A stretch of DNA of 64,000 nucleotides from Halichondria panicea (GCF_963675165.1 NC_087381.1:310001-374000); one strand, 5' to 3'. Positions 40,492-53,376 are shown, counted from the first letter of the stretch. Made by a program: numbers and translations. The notes: a model not told the origin generated them from the sequence alone.

Positions 40492-40704
40492 CCATATTAC
40501 TAGAATGTTTTGCGAGCATCAAGGAATTTTGCGAGGGTTGTGTTCACTTCGCAACAATACAATCCACAAAACCTAAATTATTACTAGTAAATATACACAC
40601 GATCCTTGCCAGACCGCAATAGTTAGATCGCAAAGGGTAAAATTTTCTGCTGATTTGGCTCATTCGCAAAGGTTTTTCACCCGCAAAATATTCTAGTAAT
40701 ACGG
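40492..40704. mobile_element. MITE of the ATTACTAGAAT family in the LMAN1 duplicate
   Basis: Ends CCATATTACTAGAATGTT and AATATTCTAGTAATACGG, with TA on both sides. The intact LMAN1 intron 5 near 25101 lacks it. Confidence 0.85.
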
Positions 40705-40751
40705 TATCGTATATTAGGTTCGAATGCGAGGTTAATCAATATTTCTAACTA

Positions 40752-41049
40752 CAGTAGAACCTCGATTATCCGGACACCTTGGTTCCAGAAGCAGGCCGGA
40801 TAAATGAATATGCCAGATAATTGCATAGATAAACCACGCCTTGATCCACCCACTTTATTGATAAACAGCAGTGCCACATGGTTGTCTGCGCATGCGCAGA
40901 AGATAAGCAGGTATGTCTCCATGGTAACAGCTGTAACGCGCATGCGCATTTGAGGGACACGGCCATTTTCTGAATTATTTAATCTGATAAAAAAAAAACT
41001 GCCAAGCCGGATAATCGAGATGGAAGGCCGGATAATTGAGGTTCTACTG
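40752..41049. mobile_element. 298-bp pogo/Tigger-like MITE
   Basis: The ends CAGTAGAACCTCGATTATCC and GATAATTGAGGTTCTACTG are inverted and flanked by TA (40750-40751, 41050-41051). The LMAN1 parent has CTAACTATTGCG with one TA at this place. Termini of the CAGTAGAACCTCGATTATCC type are known from pogo-group DNA transposons. No transposase is present. Confidence 0.9.
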
Positions 41050-41639
41050 TATTGCGAATTGCATAGGAAATTCTTTACGTGTCTTTTTTGATCGCGAATT
41101 ATGCGAATTATGCGAAAATTAGCATTAGAAACTGGATATACGATAGTTCACTTGAGTGGTTGTAACCTAATGGTCCCATTTCACAATTTTGTAGCCCTTT
41201 AAAGTACTTACGAAATACCTATCTAATGATGTGTTTATAGTTATCAGTAATTGTCGTCAGGTCAAAATGTTCAAAGCATTTTGAAAAGGGCCTATTTTAA
41301 TGGCTATAAGGTGTCCAATTTCAAATGTATTTTGTAGCCTTTCAAAAGGCCTATCTAATGATGAGCTTATAATTATTTTATGAAATTTGGAACTATTCTT
41401 TTGTAGCGAGCCCCAGGAAAGAGTTGACGAGACGAAGTTGAGTGATTTGTCAGACCAGTATGCCAAGATGGCAAAGGATTTTGATAATCGTAGAGACACG
41501 TACCAACAGGAGCACAATAAGGGAAGTGTGGATGACTGGCAACGAGAGGTGGAGACTGAGCAGAGCATGCGATTGGTCGCTGACATGCAGACTGCACCAC
41601 TGCATCGGGAGATCAGGTGATTCATTAACTAACTGTAGT

Positions 41640-41935
41640 ATCTTTGACTCTGGCCATAACTTTTGTTAAAATGTTCCAATTTCAATGATTTTCTGATTTT
41701 CTGAAAGCTTAAAAAGAACTCTTTAAAATGGATGCTTAGCTTTCAAATTTGCAACATGACCAAATTTCTCATTTTCGGAAAATTACCATGGTATTTTGGC
41801 GAAAATGGGTCAAAATATGATATTTGATTTGAGCGTACCAACTGAAAGAGCTCCTTTTAAGCTTTCAGAAAATCAGAAAATCATTGAAATTGGGTCACTA
41901 GAACTAAAGTTATGGCCATTCAAAAAGTTTTAGTA
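41640..41935. mobile_element. palindromic element (AAGTTATGGC family), duplicated with LMAN1
   Basis: Matches 26130-26425 block by block but lacks part of the central palindrome (CCATGGTATTTTGG here). Confidence 0.65.
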
Positions 41936-42035
41936 TGAGAGACTGATAATTATTATAATTATGTTGAATAGCCATAACTTAGTTATCCATTTCTGTGAGA
42001 AGATGAACCAGTGTTTGTTTATCTATCCCCCCCCC

Positions 42036-42036
<1 letters not shown>

Positions 42037-42097
<61 letters not shown>
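42037..42097. repeat. (CA)n microsatellite
   Basis: About 30 CA units before the exon 7 copy of the LMAN1 duplicate; longer than in the parent intron. Confidence 0.95.
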
Positions 42098-42099
<2 letters not shown>

Positions 42100-43318
42100 C
42101 AGGGCTGTCGCTCAGAAGGTTGATCTGTTCATCACGGGTGGAGCTGGTGGCGTGGATAGAGGTCGACCAATGGATGCTGTCGGTTCCTCACTGGCAACGG
42201 AGATATCTCACATCAAAACAACAGAGTCCAACATTCTACACCAGCTGGCTGACCTAAGGTAGGTACCTGTATCATGTGATCTAGTGCATCATAATTATAC
42301 TGTGTCTTCAGCCAATCTTCAGTGTGTGCGTATAGCGAAGTCTATAACCTTAATTGCTGTTTTCAAATTTTAGCCGGTTTTCCCTACAAAATTTCAAATC
42401 TTGTCCACTGTTGATTGTGCAGTATTGATGTGTTGTTGTAGTGTACATAATAATTATATAGGACTAGTACAATGTCATGTATTTGTATAATGTAAAACTA
42501 TAGATTGAAGGATGTTTACGCACCGATATGCTACATTAAACTGTGTGATTATACTCCTCCATGACTATGCAGGGCTGCAATGGACCGTACAGTGCTTGAA
42601 GGCGGTAAGGCGACCCTCTCTGAGCAGCTGCAGCCGGTGTACGAGACCAAGGCGATGGTGTCGGCCCAGGCACAGAGCATAGAGAGTGTGCTCACTGAGT
42701 TGAAGGTGACGGAGAGGTTGTATTGTGGGTGTATCTTGATGACAGTTACAAGTGTTATATAATTATGGTAAAGGTCATTAGCTAACAATGTGCTGTACAG
42801 TACGTACATCATTTTTTGATGGCTTCTCTCTGTGTTTCTATTATTTACCAAGCCTCTATTGTCACCCACACACACACACACAGACTCGATCTTGCCGCTA
42901 ACAAGTGCCCCACTTCTAGTGAGACGTCAGCTTGTCTAACACCGTGGTTGTTTGTGGTTGTCATGGCGATGCAGCTGATAGTGATGCTCGGCTACTCCAT
43001 TTATAGACAAGCTCATAAAAAAAATTCAAAGAAATTTTTCTAGTGACTAATAGACCAATCACATGAGGCAATGAATCATTAGCTATAGTAGGCGTCTTTC
43101 TCATTACATGATGAAGTATTTCTTAATACTGTACAATATATATTTTTGACAAAGTTTCATATTCAATGCCTATAGCTATATAATTATACAAAATCATTAT
43201 TCATAGAGATGTGTCCTGTCTTTATAGAAAACTACAAATAGACTATATTATTATATCCACTAGCTACATCATCGGCACGTTATTGTTAAAGGGGTTGCAG
43301 GGATCACTTGTACATTAA

Positions 43319-46300
43319 TTATTTCTTGAGATATGTAATCGCTACTTCCTTCTGACAAACCAAACCATTTGGTCCTTGAATACGGGTACACTCAACAATA
43401 TGAGTGGCAGTGAAAGAGCGATTGCTGGTTCCTGTTGTAGCTACAGATTCACTTGTGTACTTTGGAGGAGGGTCATATTTTGGGGCATGCACAGTCGTCG
43501 TCTTCACTGGTGGTGGAGGACTGTATTCTCTGGTGGAGGATGAGGGTCTGCAGTAGAGGTAGCAGCATACACAAATGCAGCATATACACACACAGATGGA
43601 TATGCCAGAACCAAAGACTCCACCCATATAAGCTGGGATGTTTGACCCACCACTTCCACCACCACCACCACCAGATGTTGTGGCAAACTCTGTGCCATCA
43701 CCACCTGTGTGGGCAAACTTGATGTATAGGGGAAGTACATGCTTTAAATACTACATCTATAGCTCCTGTATATAATTTTCTATATACCATTACCTGTAGT
43801 ACAGATCAAGGCCACATCTTGTGTGTGGTTGCAATCTTCATCTCCGATAGGGTTAGCAGTACAATCAACGAGTCTGCTCTCAGTTCCAACGCAACGAAGA
43901 TTGTCCAGCCATGTCCGAGTGGTTGATGAAGCTTGAGAGAAACTATAAATAGTTCATAATTACACCAGTTATATTTATATGCATGCATTGATACTCACCC
44001 TAGTGTTCCTACCCGCCCATACCGAGTGTAGCCTCGGGTGTATCCCAGCTGACGACAAGCCACTCTTGCATCACTTGCGCCGAAGCTGTCGTCACACACT
44101 GTCCCCCATTTTCCATTGTAGTAGAACTCCAGTCTGCCAGAGGAACCTCCTGTTCGGCCTGAGTTTTCTACCAGCCTCAGGTCTCCATCTGAAGGGAATA
44201 GCACAAATTAATACCTGCAATATCAGGTACATATAAATATATGATGTACGTAAAAGCCTAAGGAGCTCATTGTACATATACTGTATACACCGGCTAATTA
44301 TTCACTTACTTGTAGTACAGATCAAGGCCACATTTTGTGTGTGGGTGCAATCAACTCTGATAGTGTTAGCAGGGCAATTAATGAGTCTGCTCTCAGATCC
44401 TGAGCAACGAAGATTGTCCAGCCATGTCTGAGTACTTGATGATGCTTGGGAAAAACTAAAAGATCATAATTGCACCAGCTATATAGAAATTACATGCATG
44501 CACAGTGATACTCACCCTAATGTTCCTACTCGCCCATACCGAGTGTAGCCTGTGTACCCCAGCTGACGACAAGCCACCATTGCATCACTTGAGCCGAAGC
44601 TGTCGTCACACACTGTCCCCCATGCATATGCTCTACGGTTATAGAACTCCAGTCTGCCAGAGGGGCCTCCTGTTCGACTAAAGCTGCCTACCAGCCTCAG
44701 GTCTCCATCTGAATGGAAAAAAGTGAATGCCACAAATTAATACCGGCAATATTATCATATGCTGTAGATAAAAGGATTGTACGTGTCTGTAGCAATGATG
44801 TCATATACACACTTCATCTATTACTTACTTGCAGTGCAGATCAAGGCAATATCTTGTGAATGATTGCAATTTTCATCTCCGATAGTGTTAGCAGAACAAT
44901 TAATGAGTCTGCTCTCCCTTCCTGAGCAATGAAGATTGTCCAGCCATGTCCGAGTGCTTGATGATGCTTGAGAGAAACTTACAAGAGAGAAATGATTATC
45001 ATAATTGCATTGGCTATATAGAAATTACATGCATGCAGTGATACTCACCCTAGCCTTCCAACTGTTCCGTATTGAGTGTAGTTTGAGAACCCTAGTTGAC
45101 GACAAGCCACTCTTGCATCATTTATACCGAAGCTGTCGTGACACACTGTCCCCCATGTTCCATTGTAGTAGAACTCCAGTCTGCCGGAGGAACCTCCTGT
45201 TCGGCCTGAGTTGTCTACCAGCCTCAGGTCTCCATCTGAAGGGAATAGCACAAATTAATACCTGCAATATCAGGCATGCATATAATTATATGATGTACGT
45301 AAAACCTAAGGAGCTCATTGTACATATTAGTTATAGTTAAACAATGGCCTCGAGTGGTATATTTGATTTACACGCTCGAGTAATCTGATAAACCAACTCG
45401 GCTGCGCCTCGTGGTTTATCTGATTACTCGAGCGTGTAAAGCAAATATACCACGAGAGGCCATAGTTTAACTGGCTTGTACTATGTTTAGAACTGTACTA
45501 CTATGTTTAGCTACTTCCTGTCATGCTTCTTCAATGAATATGCTTATAACTACTATTTGATGTCACTGTTGCTATAGCTATGCAATGAATTTGCTATCTT
45601 TTTAAAAAGCGATGGCTGATTCAAGCAAGCGTCTATGATTCAAGCAAGCAATTGTGAAGTCTGTGTTTCTGCATCTTTATAGAAGGCACTTCAAGAAAGT
45701 ATACTGGTACGTGCTACTTGTCTACAAAGAGTGCAAATGTACCCGAAAATATCATTCCACAAGCCTACTGTACTGGCCCAGTGCAGTGCAGTCTCTTTAG
45801 TCTGAGAAACACTTGGCAGTCTGGACCCTTCTTACTGCTCCTGGTCCCATGCAGCAATGTAATAAGCAGGTTGTGACAACCAATGTTGAAAGTTGAAAAA
45901 AAGCAACACAAACAACCAGTATCGTTCGATTCACGATCACGGAGTTCTTCCAAATTTGCCTCCTTTTTGGAACTATTCATCGCTCGAACTTGGCTCTTTT
46001 TATGTTGACTAAAATCATTAGTAGTCTGTTTTGTATTGAATTCTCTCTAGCTCTAATATTGCTAATATTGATTGAATTGAGTAGTGTGTCATTGTTTTAA
46101 TTGAAACAGTGTGTCAATTTTGTTGCAAAGGTGGGATACTGTATTCAGTTCTAGCTGTACATGTAGTTTGACCACAAGCCATGGTATATGGCAGTTATAC
46201 ACTAGGGTATAACAGCCATATACCATGGCTGTGGTCAGACAGGTTGTATAAGTAGTATAAACTACAACTGAAGCCTTTGATCTTTGGTGCAACCATAGTA

Positions 46301-49300
46301 CATATACTGTATACACCGGCTAATTATTCACTTACTTGTAGTACAGATCAAGGCCACATCTTGTGTGTGGGTGCAATCTTCAACTCCGATAGGGTTAGCA
46401 GGACAATCGGTCAGTTTGGTCTCAGATCCTGAGCAACCAAGCTCGTCCAGCCATGTCCGAGTGGTTGATGAAGCTTGGTAAAAACTAAAAAATCATAATT
46501 GCACCGGCTATATAGAAATGACATGCATGCACAGTGATACTCACCCTAATGTTCCTACTCGCCCATACCGAGTGTAGCCTGTGTACCCCAGCTGACGACA
46601 AGCCACCATTGCATCACTTGAGCCGAAGCTGTCGTCACACACTGTCCCCCATGCATATGCTCTACGGTTATAGAACTCCAGTCTGCCAGAGGGGCCTCCT
46701 GTTCGACTAAAGCTGCCTACCAGCCTCAGGCTTCCATCTGAATGGAAAAAAGTGAATGCCACAAATTAATACCGGCAATATTATCATATGCTGTAGATAA
46801 AAGGATTGTACGTGTCTGTAGCAATGATGTCATATACACACTTCATCTATTACTTACTTGTAGTGCAGATCAAGGCAATATCTTGTGAATGGTTGCAATT
46901 TTCAACTCCGATACGGTTAGCAGGACAATCAACGAGTCTGCTCTCCCATCTTGAGCAATGAAGATTGTCCAGCCATGTCCGAGTGCTTGATGATGCTTGA
47001 GAGAAACTTAAAAGAGAGAAATGATTATCATAATTGCATTGGCTATATAGAAATTACATGCATGCACAGTGATACTCACCCTAATGTTCCTACTCGCCCA
47101 TACCGAGTGTAACCTGTGTACCCCAGCTGACGACAAGCCACCATTGCATCACTTGAGCCGAAGCTGTCATCACACACTGTCCCCCATGTTCCATTGTAGT
47201 AGAACTCCAGTCTGCCAGAGGAACCTCCTGTTCGACTAAAGCTGCCTACCAGCCTCAGGCCTCCATCTGAATGGAAAAAAGTGAATGCCACAAATTAATA
47301 CCGGCAATATTATCATATGCTGTAGATAAAAGGATTGTACGTGTCTGTAGCAATGATGTCATATACACACTTCATCTATTACTTACTTGCAGTGCAGATC
47401 AAGGCAATATCTTGTGAATGGTTGCAATTTTCATCTCCGATACGGTTAGCAGGACAATCAACGAGTCTGCTCTCCCTTCCTGAGCAATGAAGATTGTCCA
47501 GCCATGTCCGAGTGCTTGATGATGCTTGAGAGAAACTTACAAGAGAGAAATGATTATCATAATTGCATTGGCTATATAGAAATTACATGCATGCAGTGAT
47601 ACTCACCCTAGCCTTCCAACTGTTCCGTATTGAGTGTAGTTTGAGAACCCTAGTTGACGACAAGCCACTCTTGCATCATTTATACCGAAGCTGTCGTGAC
47701 ACACTGTCCCCCATGTTCCATTGTAGTAGAACTCCAGTCTGCCAGAGGAACCTCCTGTTCGACTAAAGCTGCCTACCAGCCTCAGGTCTCCATCTGAAGG
47801 GAATAGCAAATTAATACCTGCAATATCAGGCATGCATATAATTATATGATGTACGTAAAGCCTAAGGAGCTCACTGTACATATACTGTATACACCGGCTA
47901 ATTATTCACTTACTTGTAGTACAGATTAAGGCCACATCTTGTGTGTGGGTGCAATCTTCAACTCCGATAGGGTTAGCAGGACAATCGGTCAGTTTGGTCT
48001 CAGATCCTGAGCAACCAAGCTCGTCCAGCCATGTCTGAGTGGTTGATGAAGCTTGGGAAAAACTAAAAGATCATAATTGCACCGGCTTTATAGAAATTAC
48101 ATGCATGCACAGTGATACTCACCCTAATGTTCCTACTCGCCCATACCGAGTGTAGCCTGTGTACCCCAGCTGACGACAAGCCACCATTGCATCACTTGAG
48201 CCGAAGCTGTCGTCACACACTGTCCCCCATGCATATGCTCTACGGTTATAGAACTCCAGTCTGCCAGAGGGGCCTCCTGTTCGACTAAAGCTGCCTACCA
48301 GCCTCAGGCTTCCATCTGAATGGAAAAAAGTGAATGCCACAAATTAATACCGGCAATATTATCATATGCTGTAGATAAAAGGATTGTACGTGTCTGTAGC
48401 AATGATGTCATATACACACTTCATCTATTACTTACTTGCAGTGCAGATCAAGGCAATATCTTGTGAATGATTGCAATCTTCATCTCCGATAGTGTTAGCA
48501 GTACAATCAACGAGTCTGCTCTCAGTTCCAACGCAACGAAGATTGTCCAGCCATGTCCGAGTGGTTGATGAAGCTTGAGAGAAACTATAAATAGTTCATA
48601 ATTACACCAGTTATATTTATATGCATGCATTGATACTCACCCTAGTGTTCCTACCCGCCCATACCGAGTGTAGCCTCGGGTGTATCCCAGCTGACGACAA
48701 GCCACTCTTGCATCACTTGCGCCGAAGCTGTTGTCACACACTGTCCCCCATGTTCCATTGTAGTAGAACTCCAGTCTGCCAGAGGAACGGCCTGAGTTTT
48801 CTACCAGCCTCAGGTCTCCATCTGAAGGGAATAGCACAAATTAATACCTGCAATCAAAATAACTAGAGCACTAAAGTGCAAACCCTCGGCTGGTGACATG
48901 ATTATAAAGAAACCAGAAGAGTGATAATGCAGTGCATGCAGCATGTATGAGCAACTCATAAAACTATGGAGGCATGCTGAAACTTTGAGTGCTAGTGGTA
49001 CATGGTTCGCCCAACTAGTACATGGTATGCATGTCACATTAGACATGTACTGTGGACTAGACTGGGATCACAGCAAAGAAGCCTGGAGTTTTAGACGTAT
49101 GGCTCCTGCCAGGCTGGAGTATGGATCCAGAGTCAGCCAACCAGTCACAATTTTATCTTTCTACTATAAATATATCAATTGTTCTTGGTACGGATCACTT
49201 CAGCTGCAACTACGTATAATCAAGGCCACGTGTAGCTGGTTATATAGCTGCTTCAAGCTTCTTAGCTTTTGCTCGACAATGAAGCTTTAACATCAAAATC

Positions 49301-50641
49301 TGCCACTATTTAAATCAAGATATTGTTGTGTGAAGGCTATCCATACTGTAAACGCAGTGCTGTGGCATCCAGGTGAGTAGAAAAGCCAATCACAAACAAA
49401 CAAACAAACAAACCAACAGACTACTATACCCGCTGGCCGCGGCACGGCCTCGGGTAATTATATGATGTACGTAAAACCTAAGGAGCTCATTGTATATATA
49501 CTGTATACACCGGCTAATTATTCACTTACTTGTAGTACAGATCAAGGCCACATCTTGTGTGTGTGGGTGCAATCTTCAACTCCGATAGGGTTAGCAGGAC
49601 AATTAATGAGTCTGCTCTCAGTTCCTGAGCAACGAAGCTCGTCCAGCCATGTCCGAGTGAATGATGATGCTTGGTAAAAACTAAAAGATCATAATTGCAC
49701 CGGCTATATAGAAATTACATGCATGCACAGTGATACTCACCCTAATGTTCCTACTCGCCCATACCGAGTGTAGCCTGTGTACCCCAGCTGACGACAAGCC
49801 ACCATTGCATCACTTGAGCCGAAGCTGTCGTCACACACTGTCCCCCATGCATATGCTCTACCGAAATAGACCTCCAGTCTGCCAGAGGGGCCTCCTGTTC
49901 GATGAAAGCTGCCTACCAGCCTCAGGCTTCCATCTGAATGGAAAAAAGTGAATGCCACAAATTAATACCAGCAATATTATCATAATTATGCTGTAGATAA
50001 AAGGATTGTACGTGTCTGTAGCAATGATGTCATATACACACTTCATCTATTACTTACTTGCAGTGCAGATCAAGGCAATATCTTGTGAATGATTGCAATT
50101 TTCATCTCCGATAGTGTTAGCAGGACAATTAATGAGTCTGCTCTCAGTTCCTGAGCAACGAAGATTGTCTAGCCATGTCCGAGTGCTTGATGATGCTTGA
50201 GAGAAACTTACAAGAGAGAAATGATTATCATAATTGCATTGGCTATATAGAAATTACATGCATGCAGTGATACTCACCCTAGCCTTCCAACTGTTCCGTA
50301 TTGAGTGTAGGTTGAGAACCCTAGTTGACGACAAGCCACTCTTGCATCATTTATACTGAATCTGTCGTCACACACTGTCCCCCATGTTCCATTGTAGTAG
50401 AACTCCAGTCTGCCAGAGGAACCTCCTGTTCGGCCTGAGTTTCCTACCAGCCTCAAGTTTCCATTAGTAAAACCTTTAAAAGCAAATCATGCACTGTTTT
50501 GACAAACTGAAACTTTTATTTTCAGTATCATGATGTAGTCTATACTGCCAGATAGCCTAACAGCAATGCACTCTTACCTTGGGTGTCAGAAAGACAGGAG
50601 CCCAAGATAATCAAAAAGAAATAACTTGTAGAGCCTGCCAT
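43319..50641 (-). CDS. SRCR receptor C: ten SRCR domains, type I tail, one 2-bp frameshift
   Basis: Signal exon 50641-50578; first-half SRCR exons 50473-50278, 49933-49741, 48821-48641, 48315-48123, 47793-47607, 47266-47080, 46737-46545, 45235-45049, 44708-44516, 44188-43999; second-half exons 50206-50058, 49680-49530, 48584-48436, 48062-47914, 47535-47387, 47006-46858, 46484-46336, 44977-44829, 44455-44310, 43942-43788; tail 43704-43319. All splice phases fit. The sum is 3,845 bases, two more than a multiple of three, because the second domain's second exon has an extra GT pair (about 49558-49566) and would stop early. Otherwise about 1,280 aa. The tail has [11 protein letters not shown], the span [15 protein letters not shown] and DPPPKYTS. 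The gene is either newly inactivated, polymorphic, or affected by a sequence error in a CA run. Confidence 0.8.
45328..46297. mobile_element. 970-bp insertion in SRCR gene C with 8-bp duplication
   Basis: GTACATAT stands at 45320-45327 and again at 46298-46305. Sister introns read straight through with one GTACATAT, as at 47876. An 8-bp duplication is typical of hAT-type transposons. The left part contains a palindrome (45336-45471: GGCCTCGAGTGGTATATTTG and complement) and the right part another (46180-46245). A reading frame of 71 codons on the minus strand has no motif I recognise. Confidence 0.75.
48856..49455. mobile_element. insertion of about 600 bp in SRCR gene C
   Basis: Sister introns run from TTAATACCTGCAATATCAGG to AATTATATGATGTACGTAAA within about 20 bases; here about 600 unrelated bases separate the two. 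It ends in a CAAA-rich tract (49389-49412) and GGCACGGCCTCGGGT. No clear target duplication, so its class is open. Confidence 0.6.
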
Positions 50642-50879
50642 TTTGAAACCAAATGAATGCCTCGTACACGGGGGATATTTTTAACTATCTCCACAAACCA
50701 TGTTGACAGATAAAGTGTGCGCATGCGCGTACATGCTGATACCGTATAGCGGGTTTGTCAGGAAAGACAGATAATGGCACTCCCAGCCCGCCATGGGGGA
50801 CTTGGTATAGCAAACCCGTGTGAAACAAGCCCTGGTCAGTTCACGATGAGCATGTCAATCTCAGCACCACTAGTCAGCC

Positions 50880-51831
50880 TGATACTTGACCAATCCGATA
50901 TATACGAACTACAATGAAGCAAGAGCAAGCCAGACTGAGGAACAATGCCAAAAAATTCCGCCGACAGATGGAAGCCAGGACAGCAAGTGAGCTAAATGAA
51001 GAACTACCAATTTGAAAAAAATGGTTGGAATATGCTCAGAGAAAGGTACCTCAAGCTGGATAACAGCGCTGCCTATTGCAGAGCATGGTTTCATGCTACA
51101 CAAGGGAGCCTTCAGAGATGCTCTTTGCCTCAGGTACGGCTGGCGTCCTCAGAACCTACCCTCATACTGTGTCTGTGGACTTCACTTCACAGTAGAGCAT
51201 GCACTCAGCTGCTCTAGGGGAGGATTTCCAACAATAAGACAATGAAATACGCAACATCACAGCAAATCTTATGAGCGAAGTATGTCCAGATGTGGGTATT
51301 GAACCAACCTTACAGCCTGTGACGGAAGAGCAGTTCCAACTTAGGACAACCAACCGCGAGGATGGGGCTCGCCTTGATGTTGTGACCCAGAGCTTCTGGA
51401 GCAACGATAGACAGAGTGCATTTTTTGATGTCAGGGTCTTCAACCCGTACGCACCTACCTATCGCCGCTCCACCATGGCCCAGAGCTACAGAAGAAACGA
51501 GATGGAAAAGAAGAGAGCTTATGAACAGCGTGTAAGAGAAGTCGAACATGGATCGTTTACGCCTTTGGTTTTCTCTGCTGCTGGAGGTATGGGTCCGGCT
51601 GCAGATATTGTCTACAAGAAACTAGCTTCAATGCTGGCAGAGAAACAGGACAAAACATACAGCACAACTCTGAATTGGATGAGGTGTAGGCTAAATTTCT
51701 CCCTCATAAGATCAGAGATTATGTGCATCAGAGGCTCTAGGAAGTCATTCACCACCACCACACCATGGAAGGCCTTAGACACTGGCACTATTGACCTAGC
51801 AACTCAAGAAGGCCGGGTGCTATCGGTCTGA
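50880..51831 (+). mobile_element. degraded retrotransposon C-terminal fragment
   Basis: Plus-strand frames encode TALPIAEHGFMLHKGAFRDA, LRYGWRPQNLPSYCVCG, FTVEHALSCSRGGFP and, after a 2-base loss near 51243, EDGARLDVV, FFDVRVFNPYAPTY, KKRAYEQRVREVEHG and CIRGSR. This matches a C-terminal polyprotein region I recall being widespread in marine-invertebrate retroelements, with zinc-binding Cys/His and a nuclease-like FDVRVFNP motif. The 5' part is missing, so it cannot move. Confidence 0.75.
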
Positions 51832-51982
51832 AACATGTGTTTTCACCCAGGAACTTTATAAAATTATGTTACATGTTTTTGTTGTTTTTTCTTGGTTTGT
51901 TTTTTTGTTTTGTCTTTTGTCTTTTGTCTTCTCACTTGCAATAAGTATTATTATTATATTATAAAAAATAAAAAATAAAAAA

Positions 51983-52239
51983 TTTCGAGGGTTATAAATG
52001 TTTGCGGTTTTCGTGGATTGAGCCTGTACCGCGAAAATTTATACTCACGAAAATTTATGAATAGTAGGCGTGTTCAGTATTATGGATTCGAGGCTAACGG
52101 TGTGGAGGTACAGCTGCATGTTGATGTGCGCATGCGCCAAAAGGCTGGAACGCAGACCACGAAAAAAAAAACCCAGAAATCCTTTGTAATGGTCCATCCG
52201 CGAAATTTATACCCTCGAAATATACCCGCTATACGGTAA
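51983..52239. mobile_element. CCGTATAG-family MITE copy
   Basis: The right end GAAATATACCCGCTATACGG is intact; the left end is cut to TTTCGAGGGTTATAAATG. Interior blocks GCGGTTTTCGTGGATT and CCGCGAAAATTTATA match the copy at 31.4 kb. Confidence 0.7.
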
Positions 52240-52284
52240 ATTATAAAGTATCTGATAATGGGGATGGGTCTACGAATATACTAG

Positions 52285-52448
52285 TTAATGCACCGTTGCA
52301 AGTACTCTATGGATATTATTGGCCTCGGGGAAGTTCGAGAAGCTCATGTATAGCTCGAGGCAAAGCCGAGTGCTACATGATACTTCGAGAACTTCCACGA
52401 GGCCAATAATATCCACAGAGCACGAGAGCAAAACGGTGCATTAACTGG
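52285..52448. mobile_element. foldback element with GTTAATGCACCG ends
   Basis: GTTAATGCACCGTT pairs with AACGGTGCATTAAC, and GGATATTATTGGCCTCG pairs with GAGGCCAATAATATCC. The loop is about 30 bases. Confidence 0.8.
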
Positions 52449-52449
52449 T

Positions 52450-53340
52450 TTGTATAGTTTGCAGCTTCTTGCAGCTACCAATAGCTATCGCTCTATACTA
52501 ACTACCAAGTAGACTGATAGCAACCTTCTATAATAGTTAGACACTGTTTTGACTATAGTTCTCAACTTCAGTTTGTACTCGAGAACAAAGCCTTTATAAT
52601 TATGCCTCGGTGCGCATGCGCAAGCGAGGTATACGGTAGTGTGTTTGTGTGTGTTTGAGGTTTCAAAATAAAATTATAAGAAAATAATAAATAATAACTT
52701 TTGGGTGAAATTGTGTCCACTGCTCATATTACTAGCTCAAACGGGATGCTCGCTTAATTTAATTTTAAATCATATTGACATCTGATGCTAAGTGTATTTA
52801 CGATAAGATTTGTATTTAGGGAACTACAGTAAACCAGAAACAAACAAAAAAAGAGTAGACAGCACAAACCATACAGGTATAGAAAAAGCAAACAGATGCT
52901 CGGCCTTGAGAGCCGAGAATGATGGGTTAAAGAGTCTTTAACGGTGCACCAACCCTCCCCATTCATCTGTTGCAATTGCATTCAGAACTAAATAAGCTAT
53001 TCACTTAAGCTTCATGCTGATTGTAAGCTATATTCACATTTGAGGTAATGCTGACATAAAGTATAGAACTTATCTTAGACTTGATATTGGCTGCTGTAAT
53101 ACTTCAACTTTGCTTGCATGGCTGTGTACTTGTGTAAACTAAATCTGACCTTCAGGGAGGCTTATCTGTATTGTCAGCTACGGCCAGGTGGTTTTGTGGT
53201 GGTAGCTAGTATCTGATAATGGGGATGGGTCTATGTGGTTCTTCTAGGTGGCAAGCACAAAACAATTATTAACCTCTAATTTTGGTTCTTAGAATTAGCA
53301 CCAGGCATTAGTCAAAATAAATAGATGGTAGTGTGTGTGT

Positions 53341-53376
<36 letters not shown>

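Larger units (their letters stand above)
40314..43043 (+). pseudogene. duplicated LMAN1 3' half, broken
   Basis: A fragment of exon 9 (40314-40393) is joined directly to the end of exon 5 (about 40393-40462). Copies of exons 6 (41407-41616), 7 (42103-42258), 8 (42573-42705) and 9 (42884-43043) follow, with their introns. Exon 6 has an extra C (GAGCCCCAGG) and a 3-base insertion. Exon 9 has four extra bases (ACTCGATCTTGCC) that shift the frame, although the KKFF end is still readable. There is no lectin domain or signal peptide. Nonfunctional as LMAN1; high similarity to the parent implies a recent copy. Confidence 0.9.

Noticed and set aside
45765-45980. 71-codon minus-strand frame
   Set aside because: It lies inside the 970-bp insertion and has no recognisable transposase or other motif, so it is not called as a gene.
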